IMG/VR virus record: IMGVR_UViG_3300032562_000176
Span: 1 to 23,930 of that record
DNA from: a virus
Direction: 5' to 3' (one strand)
DNA length: 23,930 nt
In this document: one piece after another, positions 13,804 through 20,509 of the stretch
Layout of the letters: each line of letters begins with the position of its first letter
How positions within the stretch are numbered: the stretch's first letter is position 1
Program-made: the position numbers and the translations under genes
The notes under the pieces: generated by a model
Database searches by the model: none
Told to the model about the DNA's origin: nothing
Seen by the model: only the letters and a program-made list of their open reading frames with translations

Positions 13804-14039
13804 TTCTCTTGTGCTTCTTTTTCTAATTGATGTACTTTGCTCATTGCCTGTGTTGCCAAGTTGTGCATATCTTTGTACTTGCGTTTCCATTCTTCTATAT
13901 CAAGTGCTTGCTGTTTAACAATGCTTTCTGCAAGCCCAAATTGGCGCAACATATTGGCGGCTTTACCAACTAAATGCTCAGATGTATAGGGTTTTTGTCT
14001 AGATTTATCTAATTCATCAGCTAGTTCATTTGCGTTCAT
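13800..14039 (-). CDS. Helical phage protein starting MNANELAD (79 aa)
   Basis: MNANELADELDKSRQKPY opens it; the rest is helical (ANMLRQFGLAESIVKQQALDIEEWKRKY), with EAQEK at the end. The first eight residues are identical to those of 14036-14266, a start module. Function unknown. Confidence 0.68.
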   Translation of the reverse strand: MNANELADELDKSRQKPYTSEHLVGKAANMLRQFGLAESIVKQQALDIEEWKRKYKDMHNLATQAMSKVHQLEKEAQEK

Positions 14040-14266
14040 TTCAGCGCCTCCTTAGCCCACCTAATATGGTCATCGCACTGCCACTTAATCTTGTCATGGC
14101 TAAGCTCAACGTGCTCGTTGGCAATAGACTGTAGTACCTGTTTCAATGCTTCTATTTTAGCTTGTTGCTGGCATAGCATTTCAATAGCTTGTTTAACTGC
14201 TGGTAAATACCCAACAGAAAGCATCTTTTCAAACTCCTTTAAATCAGCTAGTTCATTTGCGTTCAT
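14036..14266 (-). CDS. Helical phage protein starting MNANELAD (76 aa)
   Basis: The start module MNANELAD is followed by LKEFEKMLSVGYLPAVKQAI and by CQQQAKIEALKQVLQSI, which resembles part of 12359-12712. It looks like a mosaic of reused helices. ATGA overlaps on both sides. Confidence 0.68.
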   Translation of the reverse strand: MNANELADLKEFEKMLSVGYLPAVKQAIEMLCQQQAKIEALKQVLQSIANEHVELSHDKIKWQCDDHIRWAKEALK

Positions 14267-14394
14267 TTTCTCACCTGTAAAAGTATTGGCCCGAATCTAT
14301 AAACATAGTATAAATCGCCACCATTAAAGCGCACTGAGTTCCACTGTAATGGCTCGCCTTTAAACCACGGAGCCTTATAAAATCGTATGTTCAT
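14263..14394 (-). CDS. Very small phage protein (43 aa)
   Basis: MNIRFYKAPWFKGEPLQWNS opens it, then VRFNGGDLYYVYRFGPILLQ. Strand-rich. It fits between ATGA overlaps at both ends. Function unknown. Confidence 0.6.
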   Translation of the reverse strand: MNIRFYKAPWFKGEPLQWNSVRFNGGDLYYVYRFGPILLQVRK

Positions 14395-14891
14395 TCACCA
14401 TCCTCCACCATAATACCATTATCTCGGCGGTAAATTTCCTCGTCGGTAAACACCTTGGCTATGTGCTCAGGGATGTGGGTCTGCGTCATGCGGATGTTGT
14501 GGATGTGCATGTTAGACAGCGAGCACACTGGGCGGTATTCCAGTGGTGATCTGCCATCCTTGCCACGACAACCCCAGTGAAAATCAGTACGGATCTTTTC
14601 GTGTGGGTCTGTGTCGTACACGCAGGCATCTGTGTGTGGCGCGTCATCGTGCACGTTGGTGCGCTGGTAATCTAGCCCCCCGTCTATCATGTACTCCTTA
14701 CCATTGGCGTCTACGTAGGTCTTGTAGTCGTGTCTGTTGTAGCTCTGCATCACTGTGCCATCCGGTGTGATGATGCGGTTGGCTAATAACTTAGGCTCCT
14801 TCTTAAAGATTGCGTCCCACTGTGCGTTGAACTGCTCTTTGTTTTGTGGGGTAATTTGTTTGTCACCCTTACCTCCGTCGTGCTTTGTCAT
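14391..14891 (-). CDS. Conserved-looking phage protein (166 aa), unknown
   Basis: MTKHDGGKGDKQ at 14891 is preferred to an ATG at 14936, because AGGAGA lies just before it. The second half has FHWGCRGKDGRSPLEYRPV, HIHNIRMTQTHIP and FTDEEIYRRD. The WG.RGKDG.. ..H...I..TQ pattern recurs in phage proteins of unknown role. Cysteines and histidines in the centre could bind metal, which is untested. Confidence 0.72.
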   Translation of the reverse strand: MTKHDGGKGDKQITPQNKEQFNAQWDAIFKKEPKLLANRIITPDGTVMQSYNRHDYKTYVDANGKEYMIDGGLDYQRTNVHDDAPHTDACVYDTDPHEKIRTDFHWGCRGKDGRSPLEYRPVCSLSNMHIHNIRMTQTHIPEHIAKVFTDEEIYRRDNGIMVEDGE

Positions 14892-14892
14892 G

Positions 14893-15138
14893 CTATCTCC
14901 TAAACAGTGCTGTTGATTTACGTCTGCCGTATACACGGCGAATGCGTAGCGCTTGTATCATGCCGAATGTCTTGTTGCGGTGGCCTTGATGCGCCCTACG
15001 GATTTGCTGCATCTTAAAGCGCAGTACTAGACTAATTGATTTTTGTCTAGTAACAAGTGTCCTACGCCGACCAAACCCCCCAAACACGGAGGTGAAGTCG
15101 TTGCGCTTAATAAACTTGCGCCGGTTAAAGTGTTTCAT
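14893..15138 (-). CDS. Small very basic protein (81 aa)
   Basis: MKHFNRRKFIKRND opens it. It is rich in R and K throughout (GRRRTLVTRQK, IRRAHQGHRNK, RIRRVYGRRK), suggesting nucleic-acid binding. The start overlaps the HNH stop (ATGA) and the stop lies one base before the next start. Confidence 0.65.
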   Translation of the reverse strand: MKHFNRRKFIKRNDFTSVFGGFGRRRTLVTRQKSISLVLRFKMQQIRRAHQGHRNKTFGMIQALRIRRVYGRRKSTALFRR

Positions 15139-15674
15139 TTTTTAATACCTTTTACCATTGCTTCTAATATGGGCAATGCTTGTTCTTGTGTGCATTCATT
15201 TAAAGCCCTATTTGCAAAAGACAAAATTATTCGGCAATTATCTTTTGTATAATTTCTGTTTTTTGGGTCTATTCTATCAATAGATGGGCCATAAGGATTG
15301 GTTGTGTATTCCGTAACGCTTTCTAATTCAAAAGGTATATTAGTTAATTCGCACAATCCTTTTTCCAGTCTTTCTTCTATCCATTGGCTATCTATTGTGC
15401 ATAATGATTTTGATTTTTTTGCTCTTGTTTTTGCACCCTGTAAAAGCATTTTGGCTCTACTTGTAAAATTATTTCGCCTTATTTTATGATCTTTTTCACC
15501 CCAAAGTTTTAGCTGATTTATTTGCAGCTTAAAATCTTCAGGCGAAAACCATCTTTCTAATAAAAACTTAGTTTTGCAAGATGAGGAAACATAGCTTAAA
15601 AATACAAAGCCGTCTTCTTCGCGTATGTCTCCGCGCTTAAAAGGTAAACCTGTGTTGGAATTGATTCGTTTCAT
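15135..15674 (-). CDS. HNH-type phage endonuclease (179 aa)
   Basis: A C-terminal HNH-like region is clear: LLQGAKTRAKKS, GLCELTNIPFE, then GPSIDRIDPKNRNYTKDNCRIILSFANRALNE. That is the small phage HNH signature also seen in 8961-9614. The first 60 residues (GDIREEDGFVFLSY...FSPEDFKLQI) look like an extra DNA- or metal-binding part. Such genes are often mobile free-standing nucleases. It heads a long operon, behind promoter 15764 and a hairpin-rich leader. Its AT-rich sequence differs from the genes downstream, as is usual for a late arrival. Confidence 0.85.
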   Translation of the reverse strand: MKRINSNTGLPFKRGDIREEDGFVFLSYVSSSCKTKFLLERWFSPEDFKLQINQLKLWGEKDHKIRRNNFTSRAKMLLQGAKTRAKKSKSLCTIDSQWIEERLEKGLCELTNIPFELESVTEYTTNPYGPSIDRIDPKNRNYTKDNCRIILSFANRALNECTQEQALPILEAMVKGIKK

Positions 15675-15763
15675 TTTGATACTCCAGTAAAGTAATAGAT
15701 ATTAGAGGGGCTAGTCATGTTACTGGCATGACAGGGGTTGCAACCCTTTTCGCCTTCTCTATC
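15675..15763 (-). other. Hairpin-rich 5' leader of the HNH operon
   Basis: Two perfect dyads occur: GTCATG/CATGAC (15714-15719 with 15727-15732, seven-base loop) and the palindrome GGGTTGCAACCC (15735-15746). They may stabilise the mRNA or be an operator. No start codon upstream of 15674 looks used. Confidence 0.5.
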
Positions 15764-15778
15764 TATATTAATGCAAAA
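15764..15778 (-). promoter_or_regulatory. Phage promoter motif copy (head of the long central operon)
   Basis: Exact TTTTGCATTAATATA followed by GATAGAG on the minus strand. It lies eight bases after the primase stop. Confidence 0.75.
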
Positions 15779-15785
15779 TATCACT

Positions 15786-18086
15786 TTAAAATGCCCCATT
15801 ATCAAAAGATTCAATGGACTCTACATACTTCATCGCTTTTTCTGATAACTTAATACCGACATATATGTGAACCCGCTCTCCTTTTTCTCTAAGAAGATCC
15901 GAAGTTACTGCATGCTCTTGAATTGCTGCTAAAAATCTGCGTTTAAATGCTAATTCTGTTCCTGGCGGTAAACTTCTGTGCAAAGCCCAACGTTTGTAGC
16001 ATGTAAACACATCGTCTTTTGCAACACTACCCATCGGATCGACTACTAACGCATCATCAATGAACGAACCTATTGGATTTCCAATTTCAGACATTAATTC
16101 TAAGTACTCTTTTCCAGATGTTGGTTGTATAAAATAACCACCTCTAGATATCCGTCTTCTCAGCCCCTCCATGGCCCAATTAAAGATTCCTGATAGTTCC
16201 TTATCTAACTTACTTGATAACTCTGTATCTTCCTTCCCGTAAAAAGACTTGTTCATTTTAAATACAATCATCCGACCAGTCAGTGCGTTTGAGTTTTCTG
16301 TTAGCTGAAGCACCTCATTGGAATAAATTACAATTCGAGTTGGCAAGTAACCAGACCAAGCCTCCTTGTTTTTTCGGTTTACTGTTACTGTATCACCACC
16401 AACGATTCGCAGTAGTTGAGATACTACGGCAGATCCATTTCTTGATGGTGCCCTTGCATCGGTAAATGATGCTAATAGCTTGGATATCCAAGGTTGCAAA
16501 CCGAAAGTATCACATAATTCAGATAATTCAGGAGCTACTGTATTATGCTGACCCAATAAAGCTACGAGCACTTTATTAATAGTTCCCTTACCCGCACGTC
16601 TAGCTCCAACAATATTAAAGAATTTTTGTTGCTTTGTGTCCCCCGATAGAATATATCCAAACATTTCCTGTAAGCAATCAATAGATTCTAAATCATCTGG
16701 CCACACAGACTTCAAAAATGCCTCCCATGTAGGACATTCTGCCGCGGGTGAATACTCAAATGGTAAAGAGTTTTGAGTAAAGAATCCCAATGAATGCGGT
16801 ATTAAAATACTATCCTCTAAATGAAACAGTCCATTCTGTAAACTAACTAGCTTTGATGCTTCCGGTTTTGTGCTAGAATACCCAAGTAACCAAATCGGTG
16901 GCTTGGTGTTCGGATGGTTTGGTAGGTGTACAAGTGCCTGTATTGCATCTAACGCGCCCGATACACTGGCCGGTGCTGGATTAAATGGTATTAAAGATCC
17001 CTGCTTACCAGATTTCTTGCACTTATCTAAGAATGAATACACTTGCGAACGAATTGTGGCCGATTCTACTATCTCATAGTGTGTACCTACATGGATAAAG
17101 AAGTCGTCCGCGTAGTGCACCAGCTTGTAGCCCTCCTCTGAGGAGTAGTAGTTATCCAAGAACGTGCGTGCGTGGTTCATGGTGCCCGCGTCTAGGATAA
17201 TCTCACCTCGTTGTAGTGCCTCGGTGCGCACCTGTTGGTTTACTTGGAATATCAGTGATCGCAGGGTAGCCCCCGAGCCCTTGAACGTCCTCCACTTGTT
17301 CTCGCATGAGTAGTCCCCAGTTGAGGTGTAGGAGGAGCCCAGTGAGCTCCATCTGTCCCATGCCTCGCATGCCTCCACATCACCCTGAAATTGGTGGTGT
17401 AGTATGGCGCCGACCTTAAGCCACTCATGGTACCCACAGTTCGGGTCTAGCTTAGATAGTATCTCGGACTCTACGCACCCAATGTCCCAGTCCTCCAGTG
17501 GCGCCACGTAATCACCGAAGGCGTCACCTGTATGCCTCAGTGTACGTGCTGGGATTACACTGGTGAGGTCCTGCGCCTCGGTTGGGATAGTGCCTGATAG
17601 ATGGTGCCCAGTGACAGTAAAGAATCGTCCGGTTGAGTATGCCTCAAACCCAATGGAGTGATCCGCATGGGACGCGAACAGTCTGGAGCGGGTAAATATC
17701 TTTACTCCGGTACCACTGGGGCTAATCTCCATGTACCCGTCCACTGTGCTGGATAGGTCCTGCATTGCTGGATTGGTGAATCCCTCGGTGGTGTAATCAT
17801 AGCAATCATCAAGGTCAATACCCACTAAGTCATCGTCCTTGCTGAACACAAACCCAATACCAGAGAATTTGTCTGTTGAGTAGGCGTCCTCTACTGTCAA
17901 GAAGTCTGTCCATGTCTCCGGATTGGTGGAGGAGGCGGGTCTGCCATTGGTCTGCAACGGCATCTTAGACCATCGTTTGTTATCTCCCTCACCAACCTCC
18001 ACGAATGACCACACCACCCAGCGGGGTACTTTTTTGAGGGTAGCCGGTATGTTCTGTGTCAAAACGGGTAATGTTGTTGGTTTCAT
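15786..18086 (-). CDS. Primase-polymerase/SF3 helicase replication protein (NrS-1/P4 type)
   Basis: This 766-residue protein should start phage replication. The N-terminus is a prim-pol domain: GIGFVFSKDDDLVGIDLDDC (D91, D93 as metal ligands) and ISPSGTGVKIF, then YSTGRFFTVTG. A PriCT-like linker follows (GYHEWLKVGAILHHQF...W..WSS....KW.TF). The C-terminal superfamily 3 helicase has Walker A GARRAGKGT (about 494-502), an acidic SFTDAR stretch and RIVIYSNE as sensor. Composition changes sharply near 17095 (residue 330), between the linker and the helicase part. The ATG at 18086 has an AAGGAA site. Its own promoter motif (18105) and a repeat-rich gap lie upstream. Confidence 0.88.
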   Translation of the reverse strand: MKPTTLPVLTQNIPATLKKVPRWVVWSFVEVGEGDNKRWSKMPLQTNGRPASSTNPETWTDFLTVEDAYSTDKFSGIGFVFSKDDDLVGIDLDDCYDYTTEGFTNPAMQDLSSTVDGYMEISPSGTGVKIFTRSRLFASHADHSIGFEAYSTGRFFTVTGHHLSGTIPTEAQDLTSVIPARTLRHTGDAFGDYVAPLEDWDIGCVESEILSKLDPNCGYHEWLKVGAILHHQFQGDVEACEAWDRWSSLGSSYTSTGDYSCENKWRTFKGSGATLRSLIFQVNQQVRTEALQRGEIILDAGTMNHARTFLDNYYSSEEGYKLVHYADDFFIHVGTHYEIVESATIRSQVYSFLDKCKKSGKQGSLIPFNPAPASVSGALDAIQALVHLPNHPNTKPPIWLLGYSSTKPEASKLVSLQNGLFHLEDSILIPHSLGFFTQNSLPFEYSPAAECPTWEAFLKSVWPDDLESIDCLQEMFGYILSGDTKQQKFFNIVGARRAGKGTINKVLVALLGQHNTVAPELSELCDTFGLQPWISKLLASFTDARAPSRNGSAVVSQLLRIVGGDTVTVNRKNKEAWSGYLPTRIVIYSNEVLQLTENSNALTGRMIVFKMNKSFYGKEDTELSSKLDKELSGIFNWAMEGLRRRISRGGYFIQPTSGKEYLELMSEIGNPIGSFIDDALVVDPMGSVAKDDVFTCYKRWALHRSLPPGTELAFKRRFLAAIQEHAVTSDLLREKGERVHIYVGIKLSEKAMKYVESIESFDNGAF

Positions 18087-18104
18087 AATTCCTTTCTTCT
18101 TACC

Positions 18105-18119
18105 TATATAAATGCAAAA
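18105..18119 (-). promoter_or_regulatory. Phage promoter motif copy (upstream of primase-helicase)
   Basis: Minus-strand TTTTGCATTTATATA followed by GGTAAG; one change from the consensus. It lies 18 bases before the ATG. Confidence 0.7.
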
Positions 18120-18204
18120 ACTAGTGTATTTGTGGTTTCATAATGTGAAATATTGCCAAAATTTGGTTTATGTTGCACTGCATCCATACTACCCATACAA
18201 ATTA

Positions 18205-18224
18205 AATAAGAATCATTCTCATTG
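18205..18224. promoter_or_regulatory. Fur-box-like sequence
   Basis: AATAAGAATCATTCTCATT resembles bacterial Fur boxes (AATGAGAATCATTCTCATT type), with an AGAAT-C-ATTCT dyad. It sits about 120 bases before the primase start. Chance in an AT-rich gap is quite possible. Confidence 0.3.
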
Positions 18225-18308
18225 ACATTCAATATAATCAAGCACTTAAAAATTATTTGTACCAGTAGTACTAGTAGTACCCCTTACTTTATCATTTTTA
18301 ATATTTTT

Positions 18309-18359
18309 AAAAAAAATAAAAACGTAGTGGTGGGTAAAGTGCGTTTATACCCATACTAC
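18309..18359 (-). terminator. Rho-independent terminator of the early operon
   Basis: On the minus strand GTAGT-a-TGGGTA pairs with TACCCA-cc-ACTAC over an 11-base loop, then G and TTTTTATTTTTTTT. It lies about 50 bases after the last early gene. Confidence 0.75.
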
Positions 18360-18409
18360 CCGTACTACTAGTACAATTGAAATTCCCGCCCCAATGGATT
18401 AAAATAAAG

Positions 18410-18574
18410 TTAGATGCAGACGTACGTCCCAATGGTAGTCCAAAAGCAGGTATGGATTTGACCATCGGGGGTCTGTACTGTATCAGCCAATGCGTAGGCA
18501 ATGTGTCCTAAGAAGTATAGTGCGGCAAATAGTAGCACCCACTTAATGTACTTATCCCATGGGTCTTGGTTCAT
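18410..18574 (-). CDS. Small exported peptide with two cysteines (54 aa)
   Basis: MNQDPWDKYIKWVLLFAALYFLGHIAYALA looks like a signal peptide ending in ALA, followed by about 25 residues TVQTPDGQIHTC...YVCI with two cysteines. It would be periplasmic, or a membrane-anchored peptide. Small phage proteins with a TPDG....C....C end are common, of unknown role. The ATG overlaps the upstream stop (ATGA). Confidence 0.68.
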   Translation of the reverse strand: MNQDPWDKYIKWVLLFAALYFLGHIAYALADTVQTPDGQIHTCFWTTIGTYVCI

Positions 18575-18771
18575 AGTTTCACCTGATAGTCTAGATTGTT
18601 GTTTAGGAAGTTGTACGCCCATTTTCTAAATGCCTCTCGGTTCTCGCTCGTTTGCTCATCGTTTTCGTCCCACTCTGCAAATAAGACAAACTCACCCTCT
18701 AAATTGTTAAACTCGATGCCAATAAGGTCACCATCTTGGTAGATATCGGTTGGTATTACTTCTTGTTTCAT
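18571..18771 (-). CDS. Small acidic protein, unknown (66 aa)
   Basis: MKQEVIPTDIYQDGDLIGIE opens it. Residues 20-50 are strongly acidic (EGEFVLFAEWDENDEQTSENRE). Coupled by ATGA at both ends. Not recognised. Confidence 0.7.
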   Translation of the reverse strand: MKQEVIPTDIYQDGDLIGIEFNNLEGEFVLFAEWDENDEQTSENREAFRKWAYNFLNNNLDYQVKL

Positions 18772-19067
18772 AGTTGCTCCTTGGTTAGTTGCTTCTCGTC
18801 CCAGCTATCGGGTGATCCATAATCACCACGACTGGAGCGCATACGCTCCTCGTCTCGGTATCGTGGCTCTACTGCCCACCACGCCAGTGAGGACTCCTTG
18901 TACTCTAAGAACTCATCGTTGGGCTCAAACAGGGGGTGGTTCATGCCCTCGATGTCGACTGTACACACCACGTCCGCCTGCCGTACCCATGGTGTTCCAT
19001 TGATCCGGTTGCGTGCTCGAATGAAGCGATTGTATGCCTTGGTCTGCTCCGTTGATAGTTGTAGCAT
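18768..19067 (-). CDS. Small phage protein, unknown (99 aa)
   Basis: MLQLSTEQTKAYNRFIRARNRINGTPWVR opens it; the N-terminus is basic and the rest acidic. It directly follows the sigma factor gene (no gap), so the two are co-translated. Function unknown. Confidence 0.7.
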   Translation of the reverse strand: MLQLSTEQTKAYNRFIRARNRINGTPWVRQADVVCTVDIEGMNHPLFEPNDEFLEYKESSLAWWAVEPRYRDEERMRSSRGDYGSPDSWDEKQLTKEQL

Positions 19068-19649
19068 TCATTCCTCATTTTCTTCTAAGAACTTCTCATT
19101 TTCGAGTGAGTCCAATGATACTGGCTCACGGCTGATATAACCCCTAAGTTGGTGCACCCTCGATACGCTAATATCAAGTATGGCAGATAGCTCTGTCACT
19201 GTTGGCTCGCGCCCTAATAGCTGGGATAGTACACGCTCCTCGTACTTCATCTTCTTGATGTTCAGCATGATATTGACCGGCAGTCGGATGATGTTTGAGG
19301 TATTGTTAAGCTCGCGCAGTACAAAGCGCCTGATAAACGCGCAAGCATAGCTAGAGAATCGTACGCTCTTGGTTGGTTTCCAGCTACGTGCCGCTAATAG
19401 TAGCGCCTCGTTGCCCATACCAATCAAGTCCTCGAGCGGTGTCTTGCCATGGTGCCACGCCGTCATCTTGGAGGATACCATGTACGGCACCAGTCTGAGG
19501 TTATGTGTCACAAGCTCGTTGAACGCCTCCTCGTCACCCTTGGCGATACGACGCCCTAGCTCGTGCTCGTACTCCATTGGTAGCTTAGAGATATCCATGC
19601 GTAAGAGCTCTTGCAGGTAGTCTGACTTGATGTCGTTGTTGTCACTCAT
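19068..19649 (-). CDS. Phage sigma-70 family factor lacking region 4
   Basis: The 193-residue protein contains sigma regions 1.2 to 3. Residues 10-48 carry YLQELLRMDISKLP...GDEEAFNELVTHN. Residues 50-115 show region 2 (LRLVPYMV, PLEDLIGMGNEALLLAARSW, VRFSSYACAFIRRFVLREL). RLPVNIM and GREPTVTELSAILDISVSRVHQLRGYISREPVSLDS form region 3. It ends with EENEE where region 4 should begin, so it can recognise a -10 but not a -35 by itself. Host RNA polymerase would be the partner. It is in the early operon, and I infer that it reads the TTTTGCATTAATATA promoters, perhaps with a separate region-4 protein. MSDNNDI at 19649 is chosen over an upstream ATG. Confidence 0.85.
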   Translation of the reverse strand: MSDNNDIKSDYLQELLRMDISKLPMEYEHELGRRIAKGDEEAFNELVTHNLRLVPYMVSSKMTAWHHGKTPLEDLIGMGNEALLLAARSWKPTKSVRFSSYACAFIRRFVLRELNNTSNIIRLPVNIMLNIKKMKYEERVLSQLLGREPTVTELSAILDISVSRVHQLRGYISREPVSLDSLENEKFLEENEE

Positions 19650-19806
19650 TGTGGTTTCTCCTAAACAAAATCTCAACACGCGCCAGTATCTCCTCGTACA
19701 TTACAATGGCAATACCCAAGATAAGCCAAATGAGCTCTGAGAATTGAAAGCCCTTATCGAGCTCCGCCCACGCGAATATAATCATTAAGAATCCAAATAT
19801 CTTCAA
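19642..19806 (-). CDS. Small two-helix membrane protein (about 54 aa)
   Basis: The frame opens at TTG 19806, overlapping the previous stop, and contains IFGFLMIIFAWAEL and SELIWLILGIAIVMY as two hydrophobic helices, with a basic tail. An ATG at codon 8 is an alternative start. It runs eight bases into the sigma gene. Confidence 0.58.
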   Translation of the reverse strand: MKIFGFLMIIFAWAELDKGFQFSELIWLILGIAIVMYEEILARVEILFRRNHNE

Positions 19807-19982
19807 ATTAGTGCCTCTTTAAGTAGTAGTGTAGCCATCTCGTATGGATTGGCTTTGGGCTGGCGTGGCAGTGCCTTTAAGACCATGCCACTGGTTAGGT
19901 AGGGGGTAGCCTCCAGCTTAGATACAAACTTCCGGCAGGCACCCCCAAACTCGTCAATTAACAGGTAGCGATACTGGCTCAT
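19803..19982 (-). CDS. Small phage protein, unknown (59 aa)
   Basis: MSQYRYLLIDEFGGACRKFVSK opens it, with KALPRQPKANPYEMATLLLKE at the end. The R.F.....A...L pattern is familiar from small phage proteins of unknown role. It overlaps the upstream gene by 29 bases. Confidence 0.65.
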   Translation of the reverse strand: MSQYRYLLIDEFGGACRKFVSKLEATPYLTSGMVLKALPRQPKANPYEMATLLLKEALI

Positions 19983-20115
19983 TGGCTCGTTGCTCCTGTT
20001 TCCATTTAGTCCACACGTCCAGTAGGTTTACGTCCGGCACGGGGGTTGATAGGATGTGATCAATAAAGTCCTGCTCTGTCTTGTTGAGTCTCTTGATGGT
20101 GTTTAGTCCGTGCAT
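19954..20115 (-). CDS. Small phage protein, unknown (53 aa)
   Basis: MHGLNTIKRLNKTEQDFIDH opens it. The start at 20115 is chosen because the preceding gene ends just inside it. Function unknown. Confidence 0.6.
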   Translation of the reverse strand: MHGLNTIKRLNKTEQDFIDHILSTPVPDVNLLDVWTKWKQEQRANEPVSLPVN

Positions 20116-20246
20116 TTTGATAGCCTCTCTGTTGGTACATCTTTTAGTATCTGAATGACAATATCCCACTGCTTTTGTGTTGGTCTAACACCTTGGAATC
20201 TTTCGTTAAATGCTTTAATAAAAACCACAAATTTATTTGTATTCAT
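20103..20246 (-). CDS. Small phage protein, unknown (47 aa)
   Basis: MNTNKFVVFIKAFNERFQGV opens it and it continues RPTQKQWDIVIQILKDVP. The PT..QW..I...L stretch recurs in small phage proteins. The ATG shares a base with the upstream TAA (TAATG). Confidence 0.65.
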   Translation of the reverse strand: MNTNKFVVFIKAFNERFQGVRPTQKQWDIVIQILKDVPTERLSKCTD

Positions 20247-20509
20247 TATACCTCCAGTGGTTTAACGATTACTGCCTTGATGTGTTGGATGGTGGTCACC
20301 GAGCGCACAAACTGCTCGTCCGATAACTTACGCACCAGTGGCGCGCTGATGTTCTCGCGGTCGTACTCCTGCACCTCGGCAAAGAACGACTCGCCTTGGT
20401 ACTCACCCACGCCTCGGGCAATGAGCTCTGCCTTTAGCTTGCTCTTGATGATCTCCAGCTCGTTGATCTGCTGGTTGATGATGCCGTACTGGTCAATGAT
20501 GTTGTTCAT
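20246..20509 (-). CDS. Helical phage protein with Gam-like outline (87 aa)
   Basis: MNNIIDQYGIINQQINELEIIKSKLKAELIARGVGEYQGESF opens it: a coiled-coil helix followed by G...EG..F. The final part (VTTIQHIKAVIVKP) is strand-like. Phage proteins with this layout are common; a DNA-end-binding role is only a guess. It overlaps the region-4-like gene by 17 bases. Confidence 0.68.
   Translation of the reverse strand: MNNIIDQYGIINQQINELEIIKSKLKAELIARGVGEYQGESFFAEVQEYDRENISAPLVRKLSDEQFVRSVTTIQHIKAVIVKPLEV

Larger units (their letters stand above)
12710..13820. repeat. Six-copy seam repeat encoding KAQEK-stop-ATG
   Basis: CATTTCTCTTGTGCCTTT occurs at 12710, 13081, 13233, 13355 and 13453, with a diverged copy at 13801. 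On the minus strand each copy encodes the final KAQEK of one gene and overlaps the ATG of the next. Nearly identical joints separate unrelated genes. Confidence 0.88.
18121..18409. other. AT-rich repeat-bearing gap, candidate replication origin
   Basis: No gene is seen. The gap holds a 13-base inverted pair, GTACTAGTAGTAC (18268-18280) and its complement (18362-18374), and a 14/15 direct repeat CCATACTACCC-A/G-TAC (18184-18198, 18351-18365). A long AT-only core lies near 18284-18323, and an early-operon terminator overlaps. Location beside the primase-helicase fits an origin, but this is inference. Confidence 0.5.

Noticed and set aside
12710-13820. Regular short repeats as a CRISPR array
   Set aside because: The spacers are open genes of varied length and the repeats always cover stop/start joints; there are no cas genes.
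14010-14030. Another TCATCAG (CTGATGA on the minus strand) as a third hammerhead
   Set aside because: It encodes part of ELADEL in 13800-14039, and neither GAAA nor matching stems are present. The same holds for the copy near 22177.
3511-18119. Motif as a T7-type RNA polymerase promoter
   Set aside because: Not excluded, but no single-subunit RNA polymerase is in the window while a sigma factor is. I prefer the sigma reading.
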